Source: Arenicellales bacterium (lineage in GTDB: Bacteria > Pseudomonadota > Gammaproteobacteria > Arenicellales > UBA868). Taken from it: 12,792 nt of DNA. Below are positions 5,786 through 12,792 of the stretch, piece after piece. Where the stretch lies: assembly GCA_028825345.1 (NCBI GenBank), contig JAPKAJ010000048.1, positions 1-12,792 of the forward strand, written 5' to 3'. The position numbers and the translations under genes are program-made. The notes below the pieces were generated by a model. That model did no database searches. It was not told where the DNA came from and saw only the letters and a list, made by a program, of their open reading frames with translations. Within the stretch, counting starts at the first letter, position 1; every line of letters begins with the position of its first letter.

Positions 5786-6688
5786 CTAGGCGAGCAAAAA
5801 CTCAATCAGGGCCTTTTGTGCGTGCAGGCGGTTTTCTGCCTCGTCCCAAACAACACTGTGGGGTCCATCGATCACTTCAGCTGCAACTTCCTGACCTCGG
5901 TAGGCCGGCAGGCAGTGCATGAATAGTGCATCCGAAGCAGCACCAGCCATCATCTGGCTATCGATCTGAAACCCGTGGAATGCCTTGAGCCGCTCAGCTT
6001 TTTTGGCTTCCTGCCCCATGCCGACCCAGGTATCGGTGACCACGAGATCAGCGCCGGCCACCGCTTCGCTTGGCTGGTTTGTTAAGGTACACCACCTGCC
6101 AGCGGCGGTGACTATCTCAGGGTGGGGGCGATACAAATCCGGTGCCCCGATTTGCAGTGAGAACTGCATCAGTGCGGCCGCGTTAATCCATGACTGGCAG
6201 ACATTGCTGCTACCATCGCCAACGAATGCCACCCGGGCATCACGCATTTCACCTCGATGCTCGCAAAAAGTCTGGATATCCGCAAGTAACTGGCAAGGGT
6301 GGAAGGCATCGGACAGGGCATTGATAACGGGCACTTGTGAGTGAGCTGCCATGGCTGTTACCCGGTCGTGTGACCCAGTGCGCAGGACAATGATATCTGC
6401 CATGCTGGAGACGATTCGTGCGGTATCGCTGATTGATTCTCCTCGGCTCATCTGACTGTCACCGGGTGACAGGAAAACGGACGAGCCGCCCAGCTGCGTA
6501 CAGGCGACCTCAAATGAGACCCGGGTGCGGGTCGATGATTTTTCAAAAATCAACACCATGGTGCGAGAATCAAGCAGGGTCAGCCGTTGTCCGTCTCCTT
6601 GAGCACGTTTCAAGGTAATCGCCCGACGAATAATATCCCCCAGTTCTGCGGGAGACAGATCGCGTAAGGTCAGGAAATGTCGCGTCAT
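5786..6688 (-). CDS. argF: Ornithine carbamoyltransferase
   Basis: A 300-residue cytosolic enzyme that makes citrulline from ornithine and carbamoyl phosphate, in arginine synthesis. The carbamoyl-phosphate motif is FEKSSTRTR (48-56), with HPCQ at 130-133. The ornithine region includes GDGSSNVCQSW (157-167) and TDTWVGMGQE (218-227), and HCLPAYRG (258-265) holds the catalytic cysteine. Two positions differ from what I expect: the SMG loop reads GMG at 223-225, losing the serine that contacts ornithine, and LPAHRG reads LPAYRG. The ATG at 6688 begins MTRHFLTLRDLSP as in other ArgF proteins; an upstream GTG at 6736 lies inside a hairpin and is unlikely. No good Shine-Dalgarno precedes the ATG. 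It is divergent from argG, the next enzyme of the pathway. Confidence 0.95.
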   Translation of the reverse strand: MTRHFLTLRDLSPAELGDIIRRAITLKRAQGDGQRLTLLDSRTMVLIFEKSSTRTRVSFEVACTQLGGSSVFLSPGDSQMSRGESISDTARIVSSMADIIVLRTGSHDRVTAMAAHSQVPVINALSDAFHPCQLLADIQTFCEHRGEMRDARVAFVGDGSSNVCQSWINAAALMQFSLQIGAPDLYRPHPEIVTAAGRWCTLTNQPSEAVAGADLVVTDTWVGMGQEAKKAERLKAFHGFQIDSQMMAGAASDALFMHCLPAYRGQEVAAEVIDGPHSVVWDEAENRLHAQKALIEFLLA

Positions 6689-6718
6689 ATTGTCGATTTG
6701 TCGAAGGTGGCGTGTCAC

Positions 6719-6748
6719 AAAAAATAAAACGCCCACTTAAAGGGCGCT
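6719..6748 (-). terminator. Intrinsic-terminator-like hairpin in the argF leader
   Basis: On the minus strand, AGCGCCC (6748-6742) pairs with GGGCGTT (6734-6728), 7 pairs with one G-U, around a 7-base loop. A T-rich tail broken by one A (6727-6719) follows. It ends about 30 bases before the argF ATG. No gene on this strand lies just upstream, so it is either a leader attenuator, a 5' stabilising hairpin (the predicted argF start is only a few bases away), or a stop for antisense transcripts coming from argG. Confidence 0.55.
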
Positions 6749-6758
6749 CAAACTACAA

Positions 6759-6787
6759 ATTCTAGGGTTCGGCGATAGATTCTGCAA
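6759..6787 (-). promoter_or_regulatory. Possible argF promoter
   Basis: On the minus strand, TTGCAG (6787-6782) and TAGAAT (6764-6759) are separated by 17 bases. The -10 matches at 5 of 6 positions, the -35 at only 3 of 6. The predicted start near 6752 lies just ahead of the leader hairpin. I find no clear ArgR box in this gap. Confidence 0.35.
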
Positions 6788-6806
6788 CCGAGGTCGGTTT
6801 AGCCGC

Positions 6807-6815
6807 TGATATAAT
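6807..6815 (+). promoter_or_regulatory. Extended -10 promoter of argG
   Basis: TGATATAAT is a perfect extended -10 element (TG, one base, TATAAT). No -35 match exists at the right distance, as is usual for this promoter class. Transcription would start near 6822, giving a leader of about 50 nt to the GTG at 6873. This also makes the alternative start at 6840 less likely. Confidence 0.5.
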
Positions 6816-6872
6816 GGGGTGCATTTCGCCGCGTAGTCGGTGACTTGCCCCGCTCAGCAGACGGATCACATC

Positions 6873-8087
6873 GTGGAAAAAATTAACAAGGCAGTGCTTG
6901 CCTATTCTGGTGGACTGGATACTTCAATTATCCTTAAATGGTTGCAGGATCAGTATCATTGTGAGGTCGTGACCTTCACTGCCGATATCGGCCAGGGCGA
7001 GGAGTTGGAGCCCGCTCGGGAGAAGGCCAGGATTCTGGGCGTCAAGGAAATCTTCATTGAGGACTTGCGCGAGGAATTTGCCCGCGACTATATCTTTCCG
7101 ATGTTCCGCGCTAATACTTTATACGAAGGGGAATACCTGCTGGGAACTGCCATTGCACGCCCACTGATTGCACGCCACCTGGTTCGAATTGCCTCTGAAA
7201 CCGAAGCCGACGCCATCGCTCATGGTGCGACAGGCAAGGGTAACGACCAGGTACGTTTCGAGTTAAGCGCTTACGCACTTAATCCGGAGATTCGAGTGAT
7301 CGCGCCGTGGCGGGAATGGGATCTGAACTCTCGCGAACGGTTGGTTGCGTACGCCCGAGAGCATGGCATCCCAGTCGAAACACGAAAGGATGGCGGCGCT
7401 GATTACTCCATGGATGCCAATATGCTGCATATCTCGTACGAGGGCGGCGAGCTCGAGAATCCCTGGACTGCACCCGATGAATCCGTGTGGCGCTGGACTG
7501 TGTCCCCGCACGAGGCGCCGGATGAGCCTGAGACAGTTGAGTTAACCTTCGCAGCCGGAGACCCGGTAGCGATCGGTGGTGAATCTCTCAGTCCCGGTCA
7601 GATGGTGATGGCGCTTAACCAATTGGGTGCTCGGCATGGTATTGGGCGCGCAGACATCGTTGAGAACCGATACGTGGGCATGAAGAGTCGGGGCTGTTAT
7701 GAAACCCCCGGGGGAACCATATTACTCAAGGCGCATCGGGCGATCGAGTCTATTACCCTGGATCGGGAGGTCGCCCACCTGAAGGACGAACTTATGCCGC
7801 GCTATGCGACGCTCATCTACAATGGTTATTGGTTTGCCCCGGAAAGACAAATGTTGCAGCGAATGATCGATGAATCCCAGCTGCGGGTTAACGGTGTCGT
7901 GCGGCTTGAACTGTACAAGGGCAGCGTAACGGTCTGTGGCCGGCGCTCGGATACAGATTCGCTGTTTGATGAGAGCGTGGTTACCTTCGAAGATGACCAG
8001 GGTGCATATCATCAGGGAGATGCTGATGGCTTTATCAAGCTGAATGCGCTCAGGTTACGAATCGCCGGGAGGAAGGGCCGACTCTAA
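6873..8087 (+). CDS. argG: Argininosuccinate synthase
   Basis: A cytosolic enzyme of 404 residues from the GTG at 6873. It condenses citrulline and aspartate with ATP to give argininosuccinate. The N-type ATP pyrophosphatase loop AYSGGLDTS is at 10-18, and the family signature AHGATGKGNDQVRFEL is about 105 residues further on. The length is normal for the roughly 400-residue class; the longer E. coli type differs. The start at 6873 reads MEKINKAVLAYSGG, matching the compact N-terminus of homologues, with CGGA (6862-6865) 7 bases upstream. An in-frame GTG at 6840 would add 11 residues without a Shine-Dalgarno. argF lies divergently upstream, and two envelope genes follow on the same strand after 60 nt. 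Identification is secure; the exact start is not. Confidence 0.97.
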   Translation: MEKINKAVLAYSGGLDTSIILKWLQDQYHCEVVTFTADIGQGEELEPAREKARILGVKEIFIEDLREEFARDYIFPMFRANTLYEGEYLLGTAIARPLIARHLVRIASETEADAIAHGATGKGNDQVRFELSAYALNPEIRVIAPWREWDLNSRERLVAYAREHGIPVETRKDGGADYSMDANMLHISYEGGELENPWTAPDESVWRWTVSPHEAPDEPETVELTFAAGDPVAIGGESLSPGQMVMALNQLGARHGIGRADIVENRYVGMKSRGCYETPGGTILLKAHRAIESITLDREVAHLKDELMPRYATLIYNGYWFAPERQMLQRMIDESQLRVNGVVRLELYKGSVTVCGRRSDTDSLFDESVVTFEDDQGAYHQGDADGFIKLNALRLRIAGRKGRL

Positions 8088-8147
8088 ATCCGGGCTGTTG
8101 ATCCGGGTGCCGGCTCTTCCTGGCCGACTCCAGTCACCCAGGGCCAG

Positions 8148-9080
8148 TTGAAAACGAACCATTCAGACCCACCGCGTTTCCGGCCATCCTTTCTTGGACC
8201 CCAGTACTGGGGTACCTGGCTGTTGGCCGGCACCATCGGTTTGTGTCTGCTGTTGCCGCGGCCGTTGGTATTGGCGCTCGGCCGTCAGATCGGTAAAGCA
8301 TTTTTTCATCGCAATCACAAACGTACGCGAATTGCACGTATCAACCTTCAGTGGTGTTTCCCTGATTGGGATGAGGCAGCTCGTGAGGCCGTGCTGCGTG
8401 AGCATCTGACTCGCTACGGACAGGCCATCCTTGATCTTGGCCTGGTGTGGTGGGCGCCCCGGCGCCGCCTGGATCGTCTGTGTACGTTATCTGGCGAGGC
8501 CGAGTTACAGGCATTGCATCAGGCCGGTGAAAAAGTCCTGTTGATCATCCCGCACGTCGTTGGTATCGATATGACCGGTGTGGTGCTGGCTAAAGTCGCC
8601 GCGGGAGCATCAATGATGAAGGCACCGTCCAATCCGTTGTTGCATTGGCGGCTCTGGCATGGTCGCTCCCGTTTTGGCGCGCGAATCTTTCTGCGCGATC
8701 AGGGATTAAGGCCCTTGGTTAAGGCTATTCGTGCGGGCTGGGTGGGTTACTTTATGCCTGATGAAGATCTGGGCAGTCAGCAGTCGGTATTCGCGCCATT
8801 TTTTGGCATCGCGACAGCTACGCTACCAGTGGTTGGTCGAATGGCAAAAATGACAGACGCCAAAGTCATCCCGGTATTCTGCCGACTCGACGATAGTGGT
8901 CATTATCATGTCACACTGGGTTCGCCACTGGCGGATTTCCCCAAGGGTGATGCCTTAGCCGATGCCACCGTGGTGAATGCGGCATTCGAGGCCGCTATCC
9001 GCCAGGCACCTGAACAGTATTTGTGGACCCTGCGCTGGTTCCGGACTCGGCCCAACGGTGAAAGCTCCCCTTATGATTGA
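8148..9080 (+). CDS. LpxL/HtrB-family lipid A acyltransferase
   Basis: A 310-residue inner-membrane acyltransferase of the lysophospholipid acyltransferase superfamily, expected to add a secondary acyl chain to lipid A. A hydrophobic N-terminal anchor covers about 22-45. The catalytic HX4D motif is HVVGID (His136, Asp141), preceded by the typical INLQWCFPD segment (66-73). PDEDLG (204-209) matches the second conserved block, and EQYLWTLRWFRTRP (289-302) the C-terminal signature, with small deviations from the usual HRRFKTRP. It starts at TTG 8148 with AGGG just upstream; no nearby ATG fits, and the LGPQYWGTWLL block then falls where family members have it. It lies 60 nt after argG and 54 nt before a heptosyltransferase-like gene, consistent with an LPS role. 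Which acyl position or chain it uses cannot be told. Confidence 0.88.
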   Translation: MKTNHSDPPRFRPSFLGPQYWGTWLLAGTIGLCLLLPRPLVLALGRQIGKAFFHRNHKRTRIARINLQWCFPDWDEAAREAVLREHLTRYGQAILDLGLVWWAPRRRLDRLCTLSGEAELQALHQAGEKVLLIIPHVVGIDMTGVVLAKVAAGASMMKAPSNPLLHWRLWHGRSRFGARIFLRDQGLRPLVKAIRAGWVGYFMPDEDLGSQQSVFAPFFGIATATLPVVGRMAKMTDAKVIPVFCRLDDSGHYHVTLGSPLADFPKGDALADATVVNAAFEAAIRQAPEQYLWTLRWFRTRPNGESSPYD

Positions 9081-9134
9081 TGCCGCGTTTATCTGCTGCC
9101 AGCGATCTAGCGTTGCTCGTGGTAGGGCGCCTAA

Positions 9135-10142
9135 ATGAATATCCTGCTGATTAAGCAGACATCGCTTGGCGATGTGGTTCACGCCACTGCGCCGCTACGC
9201 TCGGTTCGCCTGGCATACCCAGAAGCTTCAATTACTGTGCTGACGTCGACTACGGCTGCAGATGTTTTCCGTGGTAATCCAGATGTTGATCGTTTACTGA
9301 CCTTTGACCGCTACCGGGTAAAGTTTGATTGGTGGCGACGACCATTGTGGACCGCGAAGCATTTCCTAAACACCTTTGGGGCGGTCCGCGAACACAATTA
9401 CGACATCGCCCTGGATTTGCAGGGGAGTTGGAAAACGGTTATTTTTCTATGGGCAGCTCGTGCTCGCCGGCGCTATGTTAAAGGCCGCTGGTGGTTTGCC
9501 CAGCGGTTCCATCGACCCCAGTTGCATGCGATAGCCGAAATGGACGGGGTGTTGCGTCTTTGCGGCATTAAGTCTCGCCAGCACAGCCCGGTTCTGCACG
9601 CTTTGGCAACGGATAATCAGGCGATTGATGAACGCTTGGACCGTCTTGGCGTTCGTGGTCGGCGCATTGCAGTCTTTTGTCCGCTCACTCGCTGGCCGAC
9701 TAAGAATTGGCCATTGTCGGAATTTGTCGATCTGGTTAAAAAACTTCCCGAGGATTTTTTTGTGATCTTCACTGGCACCGCTTCAGAGCAGGCACTTATC
9801 AGTGAGGCGGTGACGAGATTGGCGCCGACGCGTGCCGCCAGTTTTGCTGGCTGCCTATCGCTGCCTGAGTATTTCGCGTTGGTGAGTATTGCCCAGTTGG
9901 TGGTTACCGGGGATAGCCTGCCAATGCACGTAGCATCAGCCTACAATCGCCCTCTGGTCGCGCTCTTTGGTCCCACCGATGAATCCCGAGTAGCCCCGCG
10001 GAGTGAAGGTTCGGTGGTTGTTCGCGCTGACACTGATTGTCACCGCTGTTACCGGCGTTCTTATTGTCCACGTAGCTGTATTGGCCGGATCACCGTCGCC
10101 CAGGTAGCTCAGGCAATAGACGAGCTTCTGGGTGCACATTGA
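9135..10142 (+). CDS. Glycosyltransferase family 9 protein (heptosyltransferase I-like)
   Basis: A 335-residue GT-B enzyme resembling WaaC, which transfers L-glycero-D-manno-heptose from ADP-heptose to Kdo of the LPS inner core at the cytoplasmic face. The N-terminus IKQTSLGDVVHATAPL has the conserved aspartate at Asp13. LTRWPTKNWP (184-193) is a typical mid-protein block. The nucleotide-sugar site is TGDSLPMHVA (258-267) and FGPTDESRVAP (278-288); the usual TGDSGPMH has Leu for Gly. A four-cysteine cluster near the C-terminus (302, 305, 311, 315) is common in this family. AGGG 7 bases before the ATG serves as ribosome binding site. The acyltransferase upstream supports an LPS role. WaaC is the likeliest assignment, but WaaF or another GT9 acceptor specificity remains possible. 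Confidence 0.88.
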   Translation: MNILLIKQTSLGDVVHATAPLRSVRLAYPEASITVLTSTTAADVFRGNPDVDRLLTFDRYRVKFDWWRRPLWTAKHFLNTFGAVREHNYDIALDLQGSWKTVIFLWAARARRRYVKGRWWFAQRFHRPQLHAIAEMDGVLRLCGIKSRQHSPVLHALATDNQAIDERLDRLGVRGRRIAVFCPLTRWPTKNWPLSEFVDLVKKLPEDFFVIFTGTASEQALISEAVTRLAPTRAASFAGCLSLPEYFALVSIAQLVVTGDSLPMHVASAYNRPLVALFGPTDESRVAPRSEGSVVVRADTDCHRCYRRSYCPRSCIGRITVAQVAQAIDELLGAH

Positions 10143-10157
10143 TGGCTTCTCAGCCAT
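10142..10157. terminator. Short hairpin between convergent glycosyltransferase and trkH
   Basis: ATGGCT (10142-10147) and AGCCAT (10152-10157) form a perfect 6-bp stem with a 4-base loop at the glycosyltransferase stop codon, in the 27-bp gap before the trkH stop. No T-run follows, so its terminator function is doubtful. Confidence 0.3.
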
Positions 10158-10169
10158 GGGCGCCTTAAC

Positions 10170-11621
10170 TTAACTGCGCCAAAAGGCAGGGGTCAGTAAT
10201 ACCAGCAGGGTAAAGATTTCCAGACGTCCCATCAGCATTGCGGTGCACAGTACCCATTTACCCACCGTTGTCACCCCGGCGTAATTGTCCGCAACCGAAC
10301 CCAGCCCCGGGCCGAGATTGTTCAGGCAGGCGGTTATCGCTGAAAAGGCGGTGACCAGATCGACACCCGTTGCCGTCATGGCGATTGACAGACCCACGTA
10401 GCTGAGAATGTACAGGGCAAAAAACCCCCAGACCGCGTTAACCACGTGATCGGGCACCGGCTTATTTCCCAGTTTGATGGTGATGAATGCACTGGGGTGT
10501 ATCAGTTGATTGATCTCACGCCTACCCTGTTTGTACAGCAGGACCAGCCGGATCATTTTCATTCCGCCGGCGGTGGAGCCGGCACATCCACCGACGGCGC
10601 TCATCATGATCAGCATGACCGGCAGGAACGACGGCCACCAGTGAAAGCCGGTGGTAGTGAAGCCAGTGGTCGTGCCAATGGAGATCACCTGAAAAATACC
10701 ATGCCACAAGGTATCGCTGATACCCGGGTAGACGTGCCAGTAAAGGAGCATGGTGACAGTCAGAAGGATAATGACGGAAAAAAAACCAATATATGCCCGC
10801 ACTTCTGAATCCTGCAGGTAGGCTAGCGGTGAGCGTGAGCGCACTACGGTAAAGTGCAGTGCGAAATTGACAGCTGATACCAGCATGAAACAACTTGCAA
10901 TAATCGAGATCGCCGGGCTATCAAAGAAACCCATGCTCAAGTCATGGGTTGAGAAGCCGCCGATCGCCACGGTGGAAAAAGCATGGCCAACTGCATCGAA
11001 AACACTCATGCCGCTCAGCCAGTAGGCCAGGGCGCAACTGACGGTGAGCCCCAAGTAGATATACCACAGCGCCTTAGCAGTTTCGGTGATCCGTGGCGTC
11101 AGCTTGGTGTCTTTCATTGGCCCCGGAGTTTCGGCACGGTAAAGTTGCATGCCACCGACTCCGAGCATTGGCATTACAGCGACTGCCAGTACGATGATGC
11201 CCATGCCGCCGAGCCACTGCAGTTGCTGGCGGTAATACAGGATGGAAGCTGGCAGTTGATCTATGCCGGTGAGGACAGTGGCGCCAGTAGTTGTCAGGCC
11301 CGACATCGATTCGAATAATGCGTCCGTGATACTCAACTGCGGATCGGGGGAAAGCAGTAGCGGCAATGCGCCGAACAGAGCTAATACGGTCCAGAACAGC
11401 ACCACGACCAGGAAGCCGTCTCGTACTCTAAGCTCACGTTTTTTTGCGCGTAGTGGCAGCCACAAGGCTAACCCTGCCACAATGGTAACTAGCCAGGCGA
11501 CAAAGAACGCCAGCGCTCCACCATCGCCGCCAATCAGTGCGATCATCAGCGGCGGCAGTAGTGTTGTGCTGAACATGACCAGCAACACGCCCAGAATCTT
11601 CAGCACAGCGGTGGATAGCAT
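10170..11621 (-). CDS. trkH: Trk potassium uptake system membrane subunit TrkH
   Basis: A 483-residue polytopic inner-membrane protein forming the K+ pathway of the Trk system. Its four pore repeats carry selectivity-filter glycines in GLTTTGAT (108-115), VAIGGFST (218-225), IGTTTGFTTTGF (315-326) and LNNLGPGLG (433-441). SAVGGCAGSTAGGMKMIR (341-358) is the conserved intramembrane gating loop between the halves of the third repeat. About ten hydrophobic segments are visible, and the length equals that of E. coli TrkH. The ATG at 11621 is supported by AAGGGG about 10 bases upstream. It lies 15 nt downstream of trkA on the same strand, so the channel and its NAD-binding regulator are made from one transcript. 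All filter motifs are intact. Confidence 0.97.
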   Translation of the reverse strand: MLSTAVLKILGVLLVMFSTTLLPPLMIALIGGDGGALAFFVAWLVTIVAGLALWLPLRAKKRELRVRDGFLVVVLFWTVLALFGALPLLLSPDPQLSITDALFESMSGLTTTGATVLTGIDQLPASILYYRQQLQWLGGMGIIVLAVAVMPMLGVGGMQLYRAETPGPMKDTKLTPRITETAKALWYIYLGLTVSCALAYWLSGMSVFDAVGHAFSTVAIGGFSTHDLSMGFFDSPAISIIASCFMLVSAVNFALHFTVVRSRSPLAYLQDSEVRAYIGFFSVIILLTVTMLLYWHVYPGISDTLWHGIFQVISIGTTTGFTTTGFHWWPSFLPVMLIMMSAVGGCAGSTAGGMKMIRLVLLYKQGRREINQLIHPSAFITIKLGNKPVPDHVVNAVWGFFALYILSYVGLSIAMTATGVDLVTAFSAITACLNNLGPGLGSVADNYAGVTTVGKWVLCTAMLMGRLEIFTLLVLLTPAFWRS

Positions 11622-11636
11622 GACTATAGGCGCCCC

Positions 11637-12792
11637 TTAGACGAAGGTTACCGCTACCTGAAACAGTTGTTCGACTTCACGGATGTGACGTTTGTCGACT
11701 ACAAAAAGAATGACGTGGTCTTCCGATTCAATCACCGTGTCGTGATGGGCGATGACGACATCCTTTCCCCGGAGAATAGCGCCCAGCGTGATGCCTAGAG
11801 GCAGCGAGATGTCTTCAACCGAGCGACCAACGACTCGGGAATTGGTTTTGTCTCCATGGGCAATGGCCTCAATGGCCTCGGCAGCACCCCGTCGCAAAGA
11901 ATGAACCGCGACCATGTCGCCACGCCTGACATGGGTGAGTAGCGAGCCAACCGTCGCAAGGCGTGGTGATATGGCGATGTCGACCAGTGTGTTTTCCATC
12001 AGATCGACATAAGCAGAGCGGTTTACCAGGGCCATGGTACGTCTCGCTCCGAGTCGTTTAGCAAGCATGGCAGAGAGAATGTTGGCCTCGTCATCGTTAG
12101 TCAGCGAACAGAATATATCGATATTGTCGATATTTTCCTGATGCATTAATTCTTCATCTGCAGCGTCACCGTGCAGGACAATGGTACGGTCGAGTTGCTC
12201 GGAAACCTGTTTTGCCCGGACTGCATTGTGCTCAACCAGTTTGACGTGGTAATGGGACTTTTCGAGGGTTTGCGCGAGGCGCAACCCGATATTACCTGCG
12301 CCAGTGAGCATAACGCGGCGGCCGGGTTTTTTTACCGCGCAAAGCTCGCTCATGACGGACTGTATGTTTTCGCGAGCAGCCAGAAAAAATACCTCGTCAC
12401 CTGGCTCAATAACAGTGTTACCTTCAGGGGGGATCGCCCGATCCTGACGGTAGATTGCAGCAACGCGGGTGTCCACATTGGGCAGGTCTTCGCGCAGAGC
12501 TTTAAGTTCGCGGCCGATCAGAGGGCTTTCTCTGTCAGCCCGAACTCCCACCAGCTGAATTCGATCACTAGCAAAATTAACCACCTGCAATGCACCCGGA
12601 TACTCAATCAGATGCAGAATATGCTGGGTAACGATATGCTCGGGGCTGATAATGACGTCAATCGGAATCGCTTCATCGGTGAAGATGCCTGGATGGGAGA
12701 GGTATTCTGCTGACCGGATTCGCGCGATCTTTTTGGGTGTATTAAACAGTGAGTGAGCAATCTGACAGGCCGCCATATTGACTTCGTCCTGG
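11637..12792 (-). CDS. trkA: Trk system potassium uptake regulator TrkA (5' end cut by window)
   Basis: Cytoplasmic NAD(H)-binding gating protein that assembles on TrkH. The reading frame is open to the window edge: the codons before the ATG at 12776 read QDEVN, matching SDETN before MVACQ in E. coli TrkA. That ATG is therefore internal, and roughly 80 N-terminal residues with the first dinucleotide-binding motif lie outside. The visible part covers the end of the first RCK half (VACQ-like AACQIAHSLFNTP, then IEYPGALQVVNF), the second Rossmann motif MLTGAGNIG and its DDEANILSAMLAKRLGA helix. It ends with the second TrkA_C domain (EDISLPLGITLGAILRG). Similarity to E. coli TrkA is close throughout, and the C-terminus is intact. 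Confidence 0.97.
   Translation of the reverse strand, partial: QDEVNMAACQIAHSLFNTPKKIARIRSAEYLSHPGIFTDEAIPIDVIISPEHIVTQHILHLIEYPGALQVVNFASDRIQLVGVRADRESPLIGRELKALREDLPNVDTRVAAIYRQDRAIPPEGNTVIEPGDEVFFLAARENIQSVMSELCAVKKPGRRVMLTGAGNIGLRLAQTLEKSHYHVKLVEHNAVRAKQVSEQLDRTIVLHGDAADEELMHQENIDNIDIFCSLTNDDEANILSAMLAKRLGARRTMALVNRSAYVDLMENTLVDIAISPRLATVGSLLTHVRRGDMVAVHSLRRGAAEAIEAIAHGDKTNSRVVGRSVEDISLPLGITLGAILRGKDVVIAHHDTVIESEDHVILFVVDKRHIREVEQLFQVAVTFV

Noticed and set aside
6765..6810. A stretch with GGTTC resembling a tRNA T-arm in the argF-argG gap.
   Set aside because: No acceptor, anticodon or D-arm pairing can be drawn around it, and it lies within promoter elements.
6840..6872. GTG at 6840 as the start of argG.
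   Set aside because: It has no Shine-Dalgarno, lies only about 18 bases from the predicted transcription start, and adds residues not typical of homologues. It is kept only as an alternative.
8076..8130. 9-base direct repeat GGCCGACTC at 8076-8084 and 8122-8130 around the argG end.
   Set aside because: It is a single pair of short GC-rich repeats with no inverted repeat, T-run or gene remnant, and is compatible with chance.
12171..12713. 180-codon plus-strand frame opposite trkA.
   Set aside because: trkA is certain on the other strand with close family similarity. The antisense frame has no ribosome binding site or recognisable domain and is explained by codon bias.

Overview
The window looks like a chromosomal stretch of a gammaproteobacterium. 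The evidence is the divergent rsmD / ftsY pair followed by rpoH, the coaD plus YfhL-type ferredoxin pair, trkA-trkH, and LPS genes (an LpxL/HtrB-type acyltransferase and a family-9 glycosyltransferase). Base composition is moderately GC-rich in the genes, with AT-rich islands at about 1-230 and 4730-4815. No tRNA, rRNA, CRISPR, insertion sequence or phage gene is visible. The species cannot be named from the sequence.

Layout. Positions 1-334 contain no protein gene but are not empty. On the minus strand a near-consensus sigma-70 promoter (166-194) points into an 84-nt segment with a 5' stem-loop, a pyrimidine-rich linker containing CCUCCUCC (an anti-Shine-Dalgarno sequence), and a perfect 12-bp terminator hairpin with a U-tract. 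This is a textbook small-RNA gene. A separate plus-strand terminator lies at 250-274. Next come a histidine phosphatase and an AlkA-type DNA glycosylase, overlapping by 23 nt (335-1568, plus). They converge on coaD and a 2[4Fe-4S] ferredoxin (1569-2347, minus). A PhnZ/MIOX-like HD-domain protein (2463-3056, plus) sits between coaD and rsmD (3066-3662, minus).

ftsY (3735-4703) and rpoH (4882-5742) follow on the plus strand. The cell-division genes ftsE and ftsX, which usually lie between them in gammaproteobacteria, are absent here. The rpoH leader carries a perfect CIRCE operator (4818-4844) overlapping the predicted transcription start. This places the heat-shock sigma factor under the HrcA repressor, so two heat-shock circuits normally treated as separate would be wired in series.

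argF (minus) and argG (plus) are divergent across a regulatory gap that holds an extended -10 promoter for argG and an intrinsic-terminator-like hairpin in the argF leader. They encode the consecutive ornithine-to-citrulline-to-argininosuccinate steps. argG is followed closely by the two envelope genes for lipid A acylation and LPS core glycosylation (8148-10142). The window closes with the potassium uptake pair trkA-trkH on the minus strand; trkA runs off the right edge.

The strongest candidates for something undescribed are the anti-SD small RNA at 76-159 and the CIRCE-controlled rpoH. Both rest on sequence pattern only; expression and conservation are untested.
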